A stretch of 64,000 nucleotides of DNA. Source: Echinicola sp. 20G. GTDB lineage: Bacteria > Bacteroidota > Bacteroidia > Cytophagales > Cyclobacteriaceae. The stretch is taken from NCBI RefSeq assembly GCF_015533855.1, contig NZ_AP024154.1:1057001-1121000 (forward strand), given 5' to 3'. The notes below the pieces were generated by a model. That model did not search any database. It was not told the DNA's origin and saw only the letters and a list, made by a program, of their open reading frames with translations. The position numbers were made by a program, and so were the translations under genes. Numbering within the stretch: the stretch's first letter is position 1; each line of letters opens with the position of its first letter. This document shows positions 33,137-41,454 of this stretch, piece after piece.

Positions 33137-34845
33137 TGACAAAAAGCTCAATACTATATAAAACCATTAAGGCTATCACCTTTCTTTTTTTGATAAGCTC
33201 TCCTGTTCTGCTTTTTGCACAAACCAGTAATCTCAATGCACCCTTTTTGGAAGAGTACCTGAGAAGGCAACAGCTCATTGGTAATTTCAATGAAAACTAC
33301 TCTTTCAACATAAGACCCCTATCTCCAAATGTTGATGATATGGATGGTGAATTTGACAATTCCAGAAGTATCTATAATGATCTTTATGATTATAGGGTCC
33401 AACAACTCTTTGCCAATGGAAAAGGAATTTTCAAAATACTACCAGTTTTGGTGAAAAGTCAGTACAATTCTAATTATTCCTTTGGGATTAATGATGGCGC
33501 AATGATTCCCAATAAAGGCCTCCAGGTACTTCTCAGTGGAGGCTTCTACGCTGAATTCGAAGGCCTGAGCCTTCAATTTCAACCTGAACTTATTACCGCT
33601 CAAAATCTCGATTTTGAAGGCTTCCCCTTGGATCACTGGGCCAGTACTTGGAGGCAATACTATGAATGGCTAAACTACGCAGATATTCCAGAACGTTTTG
33701 GTACTGGTTCCTATACAGAACTATTCTGGGGTCAATCTAGCATTAAATACACTTACAAGGATTTCTCAATCGGAGTTTCTACAGAGAACATCTGGTGGGG
33801 ACCTGGCAAAAGAAACTCACTCCTGATGAGTAATAATGCTCCAGGTTTTCTTCATGCTACCGTTGAAACCAAAAGACCCATTTCCACCAAGATAGGTCAC
33901 TTTGAAGGCCAATTGATAGCTGGGAAGCTTAAAAACTCAGGTTTTCCACCTCCCCAGTCTAGCTATATCAGTCAGCAAACCCCACTTTATGTGCCTAAAA
34001 GAGATGAAGATTGGCGCTATCTTTCTGGTATCACCATCAGCTACCAGCCAAAATGGGTTCCTGGCCTAAGCGTTGGCTTCAGCAGTGTTTCTCAGATGTA
34101 TAATAATGACATGGACCAATTCTCCGATTACCTTCCCATCTTTAATGGAGAAAAAGGGCCCGCCAATGTTGTAAATGTAGATCGTGACCAAAGAAACCAA
34201 CTCAGCGCTGGATATTTTAGGTGGATGAGCCATGGGGGCTTGTTTGAATTCTATGGAGAATATGGTTCAAATGGAAACAGTAGAAAGCTCAGGGACTTTC
34301 TGGTTAACCCTGACCTCAACAGGGCATTTACTTTTGGGTTTACCAACCTAATCCCTTTAAAAAAAGAAGACAGCTATATCCAACTCAGCTCAGAGATGAC
34401 CCAAACCGGTCAGACCGTCAGGGACGCCATCGTGGCCAAAAATAGCTGGTATACGCATTCTTATGTGCGACATGGTTACACCCATTTGGGGCAAGTCCTA
34501 GGTGCTGGAAATGGCCCGGGAAGCAATGTCATTTTTTTTGAAGCTAGCTGGGTTAAAGCTTACAATAAACTAGGCTTTACTATGGAACGCATTGTCTATA
34601 ACAATGATTTCTATTACAAGAGGTTTGAAGAAATTAAGGATTGGAGAAGAAAATACATTGACTTGGTTCCTTCCTTGATTGGTGACTGGAAAGTAAACAA
34701 CTTTCTGCTCAGTGGAAAAATACAGTATGTCAACACTTTAAACTACAAATGGTACTTAGAGGAGAACCCCAACCAATATTTCATCGCCGGCTTAGACAAA
34801 ACTAACTTCGTGGCCAGCTTCAGCATGATGTACATTTTCCCATAA
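33133..34845 (+). CDS. Wzi-like capsule assembly outer-membrane protein
   Basis: 570 residues with a signal peptide ending near LLFAQ (about residue 30). The centre has the family motif ENIWWGPGKRNSL, with LIAGKLKNSG and many alternating strands, as in the 18-strand Wzi barrel. The C-terminus ends in a beta strand (SFSMMYIFP) with a final aromatic-Pro. E. coli Wzi is an outer-membrane lectin that anchors capsule, and Bacteroidota members are probably involved in exopolysaccharide binding. The gene overlaps the lipoprotein gene by 4 bases. The C-terminal end is only 5 bases from that of the convergent BamA-like gene. Confidence 0.85.
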   Translation: MMTKSSILYKTIKAITFLFLISSPVLLFAQTSNLNAPFLEEYLRRQQLIGNFNENYSFNIRPLSPNVDDMDGEFDNSRSIYNDLYDYRVQQLFANGKGIFKILPVLVKSQYNSNYSFGINDGAMIPNKGLQVLLSGGFYAEFEGLSLQFQPELITAQNLDFEGFPLDHWASTWRQYYEWLNYADIPERFGTGSYTELFWGQSSIKYTYKDFSIGVSTENIWWGPGKRNSLLMSNNAPGFLHATVETKRPISTKIGHFEGQLIAGKLKNSGFPPPQSSYISQQTPLYVPKRDEDWRYLSGITISYQPKWVPGLSVGFSSVSQMYNNDMDQFSDYLPIFNGEKGPANVVNVDRDQRNQLSAGYFRWMSHGGLFEFYGEYGSNGNSRKLRDFLVNPDLNRAFTFGFTNLIPLKKEDSYIQLSSEMTQTGQTVRDAIVAKNSWYTHSYVRHGYTHLGQVLGAGNGPGSNVIFFEASWVKAYNKLGFTMERIVYNNDFYYKRFEEIKDWRRKYIDLVPSLIGDWKVNNFLLSGKIQYVNTLNYKWYLEENPNQYFIAGLDKTNFVASFSMMYIFP

Positions 34846-34850
34846 ACCTA

Positions 34851-36023
34851 TCAGATAACCTCATTAAGACCAAAGTAAAAGGCAGTTTGGTCTCCAAAGC
34901 CAAAGTCAATACGAATATTGATACCCTCATCCATCAATTTATAGCGAATTCCAAATCCTCCACCATAATGGAAACGGTCAAATCCATAGGTAGAGATTTT
35001 GTCCGCTACTTGCCCAGCATTACTGAAAAGCACCATTCCCAAGTTTCCATAAACAGGTAACCGTAATTCTGCCTGGTAAACCATGGCCATCTTGTCCCGG
35101 TAACGACCTTCAAAATATCCACGCATTCTCCGGCTCCCACCTATTGCTGCCATTTGCTGAAAAGGAGATTCCCCCTCTATAAAACTCCACCATGCTTGGA
35201 CAGCTAGCAATTTATTTCTTAAAACAGGCACATATTTTCTCAGGTCTAACTCATAACGATTATATGTGTATTTACTTCCTAAAAAAGGCTGGAAAGACAT
35301 CCATGTAAATTGATGATAAGAACCGGACTGAGGCTGGAATACATCATCTCTGGTGTCGTAATTCAACTTTAAACCCAAGCCTGATACCCGAGGATTTTCA
35401 CTTCCTGGAATGGATCCGCTGTCCAACATCCCTCCTTCTTTTTTCTCATAAACATTGTCGGCTCGAAATTCTATCCGTGGACCTACATAAACATGAGGTA
35501 AAATCCTTCTCATATAATTAAGATGGAAATAGATATATCGGCTGGCATAGTCTTCTTGATTTTCTGAGGGAAGATCATTTCCAATACCATAGAATTTAAA
35601 GGGGTACTTGGTCAACTCTAGCCTTGCATTGATATAGTCTTTATTGTAATTCTTCCACAAATCCAGGTCAAGCTCCAAAATTGCCTGCTTCTTTAGGGTA
35701 TAAATAAATGTAATTGGCATGGATGAAGGCCGAAGGTTCTGCTCAACCATTTTATCTGATTTAAATACCTTGATGGCTCCTGCCCCTACTCCTAAACTGG
35801 TTTCAGGAGAATAGGTAACTGCTGGAATAAAAGACCAAGTGTCCGTACTCAATACATCCAGCACCTTTTCCACCGTACCAAAAAGACCGCCTTCTGGCCC
35901 TTCATATATTGAAGTATCCATGGCAACCTTGAGAGAGTCATCTTGTGCAAATACCCCGGAGACCTTAGTGATAGAAAAAGCAAAGACCAATGAGGCCACA
36001 ATTATTAAACTGTTATTTGACAT
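34851..36023 (-). CDS. BamA/TamA-type outer-membrane barrel (Omp85 surface antigen), no POTRA
   Basis: 390 residues with a signal peptide (KVSGVFAQ near 26). Most of the protein is the C-terminal D15/Omp85 barrel: LGLKLNYDTRDDVFQPQSGSY, the lid-loop-like AAIGGSRRMRGYFEGRYRDK (close to the VRGF/Y motif, here RMRGY), and YGGGFGIRYKLMDEGINIRIDFGFG. The length leaves no room for POTRA domains, so this is a short stand-alone barrel. Such proteins in Bacteroidota have unknown cargo. A short acidic stretch precedes the barrel. Confidence 0.85.
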   Translation of the reverse strand: MSNNSLIIVASLVFAFSITKVSGVFAQDDSLKVAMDTSIYEGPEGGLFGTVEKVLDVLSTDTWSFIPAVTYSPETSLGVGAGAIKVFKSDKMVEQNLRPSSMPITFIYTLKKQAILELDLDLWKNYNKDYINARLELTKYPFKFYGIGNDLPSENQEDYASRYIYFHLNYMRRILPHVYVGPRIEFRADNVYEKKEGGMLDSGSIPGSENPRVSGLGLKLNYDTRDDVFQPQSGSYHQFTWMSFQPFLGSKYTYNRYELDLRKYVPVLRNKLLAVQAWWSFIEGESPFQQMAAIGGSRRMRGYFEGRYRDKMAMVYQAELRLPVYGNLGMVLFSNAGQVADKISTYGFDRFHYGGGFGIRYKLMDEGINIRIDFGFGDQTAFYFGLNEVI

Positions 36024-36111
36024 TTACAGAGAGCTGAACATTGAAATGAAGTTCCGCAAAATTACTGAAATCTGTCTATTCAACACGATTACCTAATAAA
36101 AGGATAGAGGT

Positions 36112-36807
36112 TTAAGATTTGTATCTCCATAATCTCCACCAAGGAGTTCCAGGAGAATCATGATGTTCATAGTGATATCCAAAAAAGTAACACGTAAGAA
36201 ACGCCCAAAAATGATTCTTTTTCATGCTACCAGACTGATGCTTATTGTCGTGCTCTCCCTTGTGAGGCAAATAAGTCCCAAAATAAAATAGCTGAAAGGT
36301 GGACAAAATAGCAGGTAGCATCCAATAGAACACCAAATTTTCAACAGGATAAACCAGCCTGAGCAATTGAAACGCTACTCCCATCAATACCAATTGACCT
36401 AATGAAAGATAGGTTTTAATAAAGCTCCAATACCAAGGCCAAAAATCACCTGACTCATGATAATCCGGATCACTCACCGAAGCTACAAAGCGATGGTGAT
36501 CATGGTGTTTTGGAAATAACTTATGGTAAAAATTAAAAGAAAAAAGGATGGCACAAAACCAGCCAATGGCTTTATTTAGTCTTTTATTGAAGGATACTGT
36601 TCCATGCATAGCGTCATGGGCCGTAATAAAGAGCCCGGTATAAAGATGCATTTGAATCAGGACTCCCATGTAAGTCAAGGGATTGGTATAATCCATTTCC
36701 CAGTTAAGGAAAAATAGAAGAGATAGAAACCATATCAAAATAATTCCCAAAGCAATGATAGTTCCCATTGGATCAACTGGTCGATATTTTTCTTTGACAA
36801 AAGACAT
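36112..36807 (-). CDS. crtW: Beta-carotene ketolase (CrtW)
   Basis: 231 residues from the ATG at 36807; a TTG at 36819 is less likely. It is a membrane fatty acid desaturase-type di-iron enzyme with HDAMHG, HHDHHRF, YLPHKGEHDN and YHYEHHDSP as the metal-binding His boxes. The YFGTYLPH segment is specific for CrtW ketolases. It adds keto groups at C4/C4' of beta-carotene rings. It is the last gene of the crt unit, 36 bases after ispH. With CrtZ coded in the other unit, the expected end product is an astaxanthin-type carotenoid, but the specificity was inferred from motifs only. Confidence 0.9.
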   Translation of the reverse strand: MSFVKEKYRPVDPMGTIIALGIILIWFLSLLFFLNWEMDYTNPLTYMGVLIQMHLYTGLFITAHDAMHGTVSFNKRLNKAIGWFCAILFSFNFYHKLFPKHHDHHRFVASVSDPDYHESGDFWPWYWSFIKTYLSLGQLVLMGVAFQLLRLVYPVENLVFYWMLPAILSTFQLFYFGTYLPHKGEHDNKHQSGSMKKNHFWAFLTCYFFGYHYEHHDSPGTPWWRLWRYKS

Positions 36808-36843
36808 ATTTTCTTCCAAGTTACTGTAAGATAAAAATATCTT

Positions 36844-37689
36844 TTAAAAGTTCAGCAAGCGGTCCCTGACCTCTTCCATCAACCACCGAGGTGTCGAAGT
36901 CGCCCCACAGATCCCCACCGTTTGATTTGAATTGAACCACGACGGTTTAACTTGACCTGCATTGGAGACAAAATAGGTTTCGGTATTCTGACTTTTACAA
37001 ACTTCATAAAGGGCCTTACCGTTACTTGATTTGCTTCCACTCACAAAAACGACTTTATCGAATTCTGTCGAAAACTTTCTCAATTCTTTATCTCGGTTGG
37101 AAACCTGTCGACAGATAGTATCGTTGGTCTGAACCGTAATGCCCTTTTCTTCCAATATTCGGTTGATCTCATAAAACCTATCTGTACTTTTGGTAGTCTG
37201 GCTGAAAAGGGTAATTTTTTCGGGCATATTGTCCAAATCCAATTCTTCAATATTTTGAAATACAACCGCCTCATGTTTGGTCTGACCCAATAGACCTTCT
37301 ACCTCTGCATGTCCATGTTTACCAAAAATATAGATCCTATCCTGACGGTCATAGGCATTCTTGATCCTATTTTGAAGCTTTAGCACTACTGGACAACTTG
37401 CGTCTACTAAAGTAAGGTCATTTTTCAGTGCTAACTCATAGGTAGTTGGAGGTTCTCCATGCGCCCTGATCAAGACCTTTTCATTTTTTAAATCTTTTAA
37501 AAATTCTCGATCTATGATTTTAAGACCTTTGCTTACCAAACGACTGACTTCCTCATCATTATGTACTATATCCCCCAGGCAATAGAGGTGGCCCTCTTCA
37601 TCAAGGATTTCCTCTGCCATCTCTATGGCATATACTACACCAAAACAAAAACCAGAATTAGGATCAATATGTACCTTGAGATCTAACAT
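36844..37689 (-). CDS. ispH: 4-hydroxy-3-methylbut-2-enyl diphosphate reductase
   Basis: 281 residues. The three Cys ligands of the [4Fe-4S] cluster are in SGFCFGVVYA, VDASCPVV and NDTICRQVSNR, and the conserved residues include RAHGEPP, KHGHAEVEG and GATSTPRWLM. It is the last step of the MEP pathway and gives IPP and DMAPP. Located between crtYcd and crtW, with 6 bases to the upstream gene, it is likely co-transcribed with the carotenoid enzymes and raises precursor supply. It may also be the only ispH of the genome, in which case the pathway end is tied to this promoter or has an extra one. Confidence 0.95.
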   Translation of the reverse strand: MLDLKVHIDPNSGFCFGVVYAIEMAEEILDEEGHLYCLGDIVHNDEEVSRLVSKGLKIIDREFLKDLKNEKVLIRAHGEPPTTYELALKNDLTLVDASCPVVLKLQNRIKNAYDRQDRIYIFGKHGHAEVEGLLGQTKHEAVVFQNIEELDLDNMPEKITLFSQTTKSTDRFYEINRILEEKGITVQTNDTICRQVSNRDKELRKFSTEFDKVVFVSGSKSSNGKALYEVCKSQNTETYFVSNAGQVKPSWFNSNQTVGICGATSTPRWLMEEVRDRLLNF

Positions 37690-37695
37690 ATCTTA

Positions 37696-38403
37696 TTAAC
37701 CCAAAGGGCTTTGGATTGTTTTTCTTTGCTTGATTTTTTCATAAATAGAAATATTCATCAGCATCAGTCCCATGGAATAGATAAAGTCTTCTACAGGGAT
37801 AGTAAATATGCGTAGCCCCAAATTTTCTGCGTCATCATAAAACACCACTGGTTCAGGAGTAAATGCTCCTGTCAAGGTGCCGTTAAAAAGTAAAAACGGA
37901 ATCAAATGCACCAAGTAAAAAACATAAAACCTTCCTAAAATTTTATCCTTAAAGAAATAATAATGAAGGGTCAGCAGGAGAGCTACCAAAGTAAAGTTCA
38001 CACAGGTATACCATTTGTCAAGGTTTAGGATTCCAATAATAATCAAGACTCCTATAAGCAAAAATGTAATGCCTTTGGTAATCTTTGTTTTGGGTTTAGG
38101 AGGAAAATAAAATTGGAGTACTTCATAAATAAAAATAGTTGAGAAGGGGACAATGATAAAGAAAAGACATTCTTCTAAGGGCAAACTACCCAAATATACT
38201 CCTGTCAAATATCTTTCATTGAAGCCCCACACCCCCATCTCTGTAAACCACTGGTCCCAGATCAAGTATAGAGCAGCAGTAAATAAAATGGCTGGAAATA
38301 AGGCAAACCACTTTTTAGCATAACTTACCTTAGACTCAAATGACCAAAGCAATGGGAACAATAATGTCGCAATGTTTAATATCAAATAGAGACACTTCTC
38401 CAT
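37696..38403 (-). CDS. crtYcd: Lycopene beta-cyclase, CrtYcd-type fused membrane protein
   Basis: 235 residues with about 6-7 hydrophobic helices in two related halves. Each half has the family motif with acidic residues: PLEECLFFIIVPFSTIFIYE near 75-95 and PVEDFIYSMGLMLMNISIYE near 200-222. This is the fused form of the heterodimeric CrtYc/CrtYd cyclases, unrelated to the FAD-dependent CrtY. It makes beta-rings from lycopene in the membrane. The gene is 3 bases after crtB and 6 before ispH, so it is in one operon. Confidence 0.93.
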   Translation of the reverse strand: MEKCLYLILNIATLLFPLLWSFESKVSYAKKWFALFPAILFTAALYLIWDQWFTEMGVWGFNERYLTGVYLGSLPLEECLFFIIVPFSTIFIYEVLQFYFPPKPKTKITKGITFLLIGVLIIIGILNLDKWYTCVNFTLVALLLTLHYYFFKDKILGRFYVFYLVHLIPFLLFNGTLTGAFTPEPVVFYDDAENLGLRIFTIPVEDFIYSMGLMLMNISIYEKIKQRKTIQSPLG

Positions 38404-38406
38404 AAG

Positions 38407-39252
38407 CTATTCTTCTAAACCTAACTTTGACCCAAAGTAAATACCTAAAAGCAATGATAGCTTTTTGATATTGGGGATTCGTACCCTTCTTAAAGTAATC
38501 GTTTCTGGTTCTAACTTCTTAATCTTCCGAAACAGATTCAAATAATATAAATAGGCTATTTTGACCCCAATTTTTGCACCAACAGGCAAGCGCTTTATCC
38601 CCTCATAGGCATCATCAAAGTCCTTTTGGATATCCTCTTCAATTTCTTTTTTCTTTGTACGGTTAAAAGTTTTATAATCTACTTCCGGGAAATAAACCCT
38701 TCCTCTTTCTTCATAATCACTCTTGATATCCCTTAGGAAGTTAACTTTTTGAAATGCAGAGCCTAATTTACACGCTGGAGATTTTAGTCGTTCATATTCT
38801 TCCTGGTTTCCTTCACAAAAAACCTTCAAGCACATCAAGCCAACTACCTCTGCAGATCCGTAGATGTATTGTTTGTATTTACTATCATTGTATAGACTAA
38901 AATCAAGATCCATGGCCATACTGTCCAGAAACGCATCAATGAGCTCCTTTTCAATCCCATATTGATGGACCACTATTTGAAACGAATGTAAGACAGGGTT
39001 CATACTTATTTTTTGATCAATAGCTTCATAAGTATCTTCTCGGAATTTATCCAAAAGATACTTTTTATCCTTATGGTGAAAAGTATCTACAATCTCATCT
39101 GCAAAACGCACAAAACCATAAATACCATATATTGGGCCGTGAAGCTTCTGATCCATCACCCTAATGCCTAAGCTAAAGGAAGTACTGTACTTTTGAGTGA
39201 TCAGTTTGCTACAGGCTAGCGTAGTCTGGTGATATAAATTAAGAGCATCCAT
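38407..39252 (-). CDS. crtB: Phytoene synthase
   Basis: 281 residues of the trans-isoprenyl synthase head-to-head class. The first Asp-rich motif is RFADEIVDTF, and the second is NFLRDIKSDYEERGRVYFP. The substrate-binding start KYSTSFSLGIRV is typical. It condenses two GGPP into phytoene. It lies 6 bases after crtI and 3 bases before crtYcd on the same strand. Confidence 0.96.
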   Translation of the reverse strand: MDALNLYHQTTLACSKLITQKYSTSFSLGIRVMDQKLHGPIYGIYGFVRFADEIVDTFHHKDKKYLLDKFREDTYEAIDQKISMNPVLHSFQIVVHQYGIEKELIDAFLDSMAMDLDFSLYNDSKYKQYIYGSAEVVGLMCLKVFCEGNQEEYERLKSPACKLGSAFQKVNFLRDIKSDYEERGRVYFPEVDYKTFNRTKKKEIEEDIQKDFDDAYEGIKRLPVGAKIGVKIAYLYYLNLFRKIKKLEPETITLRRVRIPNIKKLSLLLGIYFGSKLGLEE

Positions 39253-39258
39253 GGTTTG

Positions 39259-40755
39259 TTAGTTTTGAGGGGCTATTGAAAATTTCTGTTTGATAATCTC
39301 GTGCGCCACTACTTGGCCGGAAATTAAAGAGGGAGGCACTCCCGGACCCGGAACAGTAAGTTGTCCAGTGTAATATAAATTTTTGAGTTTTTTGTTCCTC
39401 AATTTTGGCTTCAACAGTGCTGTTTGACCTAAAGTATTCGCCAATCCATAAGCATTGCCTTTATAAGCATTGTAATCCGAAATAAAGTCTCGATGTGCAT
39501 AAGACCTGCGATAAAGCACGTGTTCTCTAATACTTTGCCCCGTAAGCTTCTCCAATCTGTCCATCACCAATTGTAAATACTTTTCTCTCTTGGCCTCAGA
39601 ATCCTCTAAATCTGGGGCAAGCGGAATAAGAATAAATAGGTTTTCTTTGCCTTCTGGTGCAACGGAAGGATCTGTCTTGGAAGGACAACACACATAAAAT
39701 AATGGTTTCTCAGGCCAGTCAGGATTTTCATATATCGCCGCTGCATGAGGTTCCAGAGGCTCATCAAAAAAGAGGTTATGATGGTCAAGGTTTTTGAGTT
39801 TCTTATCAATACCTAAATAAAAAATAAGGCTAGAAGGTGCTAGGGTTCTTTTGTCCCAATAGGTATCAGAATAATTTCTACAGTCAGGTGGCAGAAGGGC
39901 GCTATCCACATGATGATAGTCTGCTCCTGCAATCACAATATCCGCAAGGAAAGACCGATCATCGGTCAAATGAACCGCCTTGGCCTCTCCATTTTGAACT
40001 TTTATATGGCTTACATCAGCATTATAAATAAACTCAACCCCTCTTTCTTCCGCTAAGGTGACCATTCCTTTAATGATCTCATGCATACCTCCCATAGGAT
40101 ACCAAGTCCCCAAAACCATATCTGCATAGTTCATCAAGCTATAAAGCGCTGGTATTTTCTCCGCTGTCTGACCCAAAAAAAGTACAGGAAACTCCATCAG
40201 CCTGACTAATTTTTCATTTTTGAAAAATTTCCTCACATGCTTTTTCATGGAATTAAAAATATCCAGCTTGATCAGGTCATTAATAATCCCCGGCTGCGCA
40301 AATTCCCATATGGACTGACCCGGCTTATATACCCAATCTTGAATACCTACTTTATATTTGTGGGCGGCTTGCACCAGAAATTTCTCCAACTTTTCTGCAG
40401 CTCCCGCTTCAATTGATTCAAACAACTCCTTTAATCCATCTAAATCAGCAGGCATATCAATTTGATCATCCTCACCAAAATAAACCTTGTAGGAAGGATC
40501 TAACCTTACAAGCTTATAATAATCGGATGTTTTTTTTCCAAATTGCGCAAAGTAACTTTCAAACACATCTGGCATCCAGTACCAACTTGGACCCATATCA
40601 AAAGTAAATCCCTCAGCTGTAAATTTTCGAGCGCGACCTCCAGGGCTATCGTTTTTCTCCAATAACGTTACCCGGTAGCCTTGATTAGCTAACCTGGTGG
40701 CTGCTGCAATACCCGCAAAGCCAGCACCTATTACCACTACTTGTTCGTTGGTCAT
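39259..40755 (-). CDS. crtI: Phytoene desaturase
   Basis: 498 residues from the ATG at 40755, one base after the sigma factor stop; an in-frame TTG at 40764 is inside that gene. The FAD-binding motif VVIGAGFAGIAAATRLANQG is at the start, followed by EKNDSPGGRARKF. The C-terminal bacterial phytoene dehydrogenase signature is in YYTGQLTVPGPGVPPSLISGQ. It turns phytoene into lycopene. The nearly overlapping start makes translation of crtI depend on the ECF gene before it. Confidence 0.96.
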   Translation of the reverse strand: MTNEQVVVIGAGFAGIAAATRLANQGYRVTLLEKNDSPGGRARKFTAEGFTFDMGPSWYWMPDVFESYFAQFGKKTSDYYKLVRLDPSYKVYFGEDDQIDMPADLDGLKELFESIEAGAAEKLEKFLVQAAHKYKVGIQDWVYKPGQSIWEFAQPGIINDLIKLDIFNSMKKHVRKFFKNEKLVRLMEFPVLFLGQTAEKIPALYSLMNYADMVLGTWYPMGGMHEIIKGMVTLAEERGVEFIYNADVSHIKVQNGEAKAVHLTDDRSFLADIVIAGADYHHVDSALLPPDCRNYSDTYWDKRTLAPSSLIFYLGIDKKLKNLDHHNLFFDEPLEPHAAAIYENPDWPEKPLFYVCCPSKTDPSVAPEGKENLFILIPLAPDLEDSEAKREKYLQLVMDRLEKLTGQSIREHVLYRRSYAHRDFISDYNAYKGNAYGLANTLGQTALLKPKLRNKKLKNLYYTGQLTVPGPGVPPSLISGQVVAHEIIKQKFSIAPQN

Positions 40756-40756
40756 T

Positions 40757-41266
40757 TTAGTCAAGCTTATAAACCTTTAGATCATCTTTCAAGATTTTCC
40801 TTGCGATATGAATTCTGTTTTTGACCGTTCCGATAGGTAAATCTAATTTCTCAGCTATTTCTTGATATTTCCATCCTTTAAAGTACATCATGAATGGAAC
40901 CTGATACACCTCATCTAATCTATCAATGCATTTATTGATATCATTTAAGGCAAACTCACCTGGCGCTCCATTTTCCACAGCTGTATCTCCTGAATTAAGG
41001 TAGTGTAGGTTATCCGTTGTATCTACAAAAGTTGCCCGTCTTACCATCCGTTGATAATTCGTAATGAATGTGTTTTTCATTATGGTATATAACCAAGCTT
41101 TCAGGTTAGTACCATCCGAAAATTTATCTCTATTCGTATATGCTTTTAGCACAGTATCCTGTAGAAGGTCATTTGCCGCATCCAAGTCTTTGGTCAGCCT
41201 AAGCGCAAAAGGTTTTAGAGATTTTGAATGTTGGTTTAAGGTATAACTGAATTCGAGCGTTGTCAT
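40757..41266 (-). CDS. ECF-type sigma factor heading the carotenoid operon
   Basis: 169 residues. Region 2 has LTKDLDAANDLLQDTVLKAY and the -10 recognition part LKAWLYTIMKNTFITNYQRM; region 4 has YQEIAEKLDLPIGTVKNRIHIARKIL. It is the first gene of the crt unit with crtI one base behind it. No anti-sigma gene is next to it. The promoter region carries two long inverted repeats (41278-41354) that are probably the operators of the CarH-like regulator coded upstream. The sigma factor may therefore relay the light signal to other genes or amplify its own unit. No target promoter can be named from this window. Confidence 0.92.
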   Translation of the reverse strand: MTTLEFSYTLNQHSKSLKPFALRLTKDLDAANDLLQDTVLKAYTNRDKFSDGTNLKAWLYTIMKNTFITNYQRMVRRATFVDTTDNLHYLNSGDTAVENGAPGEFALNDINKCIDRLDEVYQVPFMMYFKGWKYQEIAEKLDLPIGTVKNRIHIARKILKDDLKVYKLD

Positions 41267-41277
41267 AGCTTGGTCTT

Positions 41278-41313
41278 TTTTGTTTAATCAAATATAATTT
41301 ATATTAAACAAAA
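41278..41313. promoter_or_regulatory. Site A: inverted repeat over the crt promoter, predicted CarH-like operator
   Basis: The arms ttttgtttaat (41278-41288) and attaaacaaaa (41303-41313) are perfect over 11 bases with a 14-base spacer. The spacer contains the minus-strand -7 box TATATTTG (41289-41296). A bound protein would cover the core promoter of the sigma-crt unit. Confidence 0.65.
41289..41296 (-). promoter_or_regulatory. -7 box of the ECF-crt operon promoter
   Basis: TATATTTG on the minus strand, exact consensus, 22 bases before the ATG at 41266. A TTTG lies 14 bases upstream, shorter than the usual 19-21, so the promoter may need help or may differ at -33. Confidence 0.55.
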
Positions 41314-41322
41314 TAAAAACAA

Positions 41323-41354
41323 TTGTTTAATTAATTTTTATTTATATTAAACAA
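41323..41354. promoter_or_regulatory. Site B: second inverted repeat upstream of the crt promoter
   Basis: The arms ttgtttaat (41323-41331) and attaaacaa (41346-41354) are perfect over 9 bases, again with a 14-base spacer. It is 9 bases beyond site A, so the two copies lie in tandem. Confidence 0.6.
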
Positions 41355-41370
41355 AAATATTTTTGGCATA

Positions 41371-41391
41371 AAAAAACGGGCTTTTGCCCGT
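41371..41391 (-). terminator. Terminator after the crtZ-regulator unit
   Basis: The stem acgggc / gcccgt (41376-41381 and 41386-41391) has a 4-base loop and is followed by seven T on the minus strand. It separates this unit from the crt unit downstream. Confidence 0.9.
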
Positions 41392-41454
41392 GTGATTGTA
41401 TAACGTATAATCAATACCTTTCTTCTTTATTTAGATCGCAGAACCTTAAGGAAA

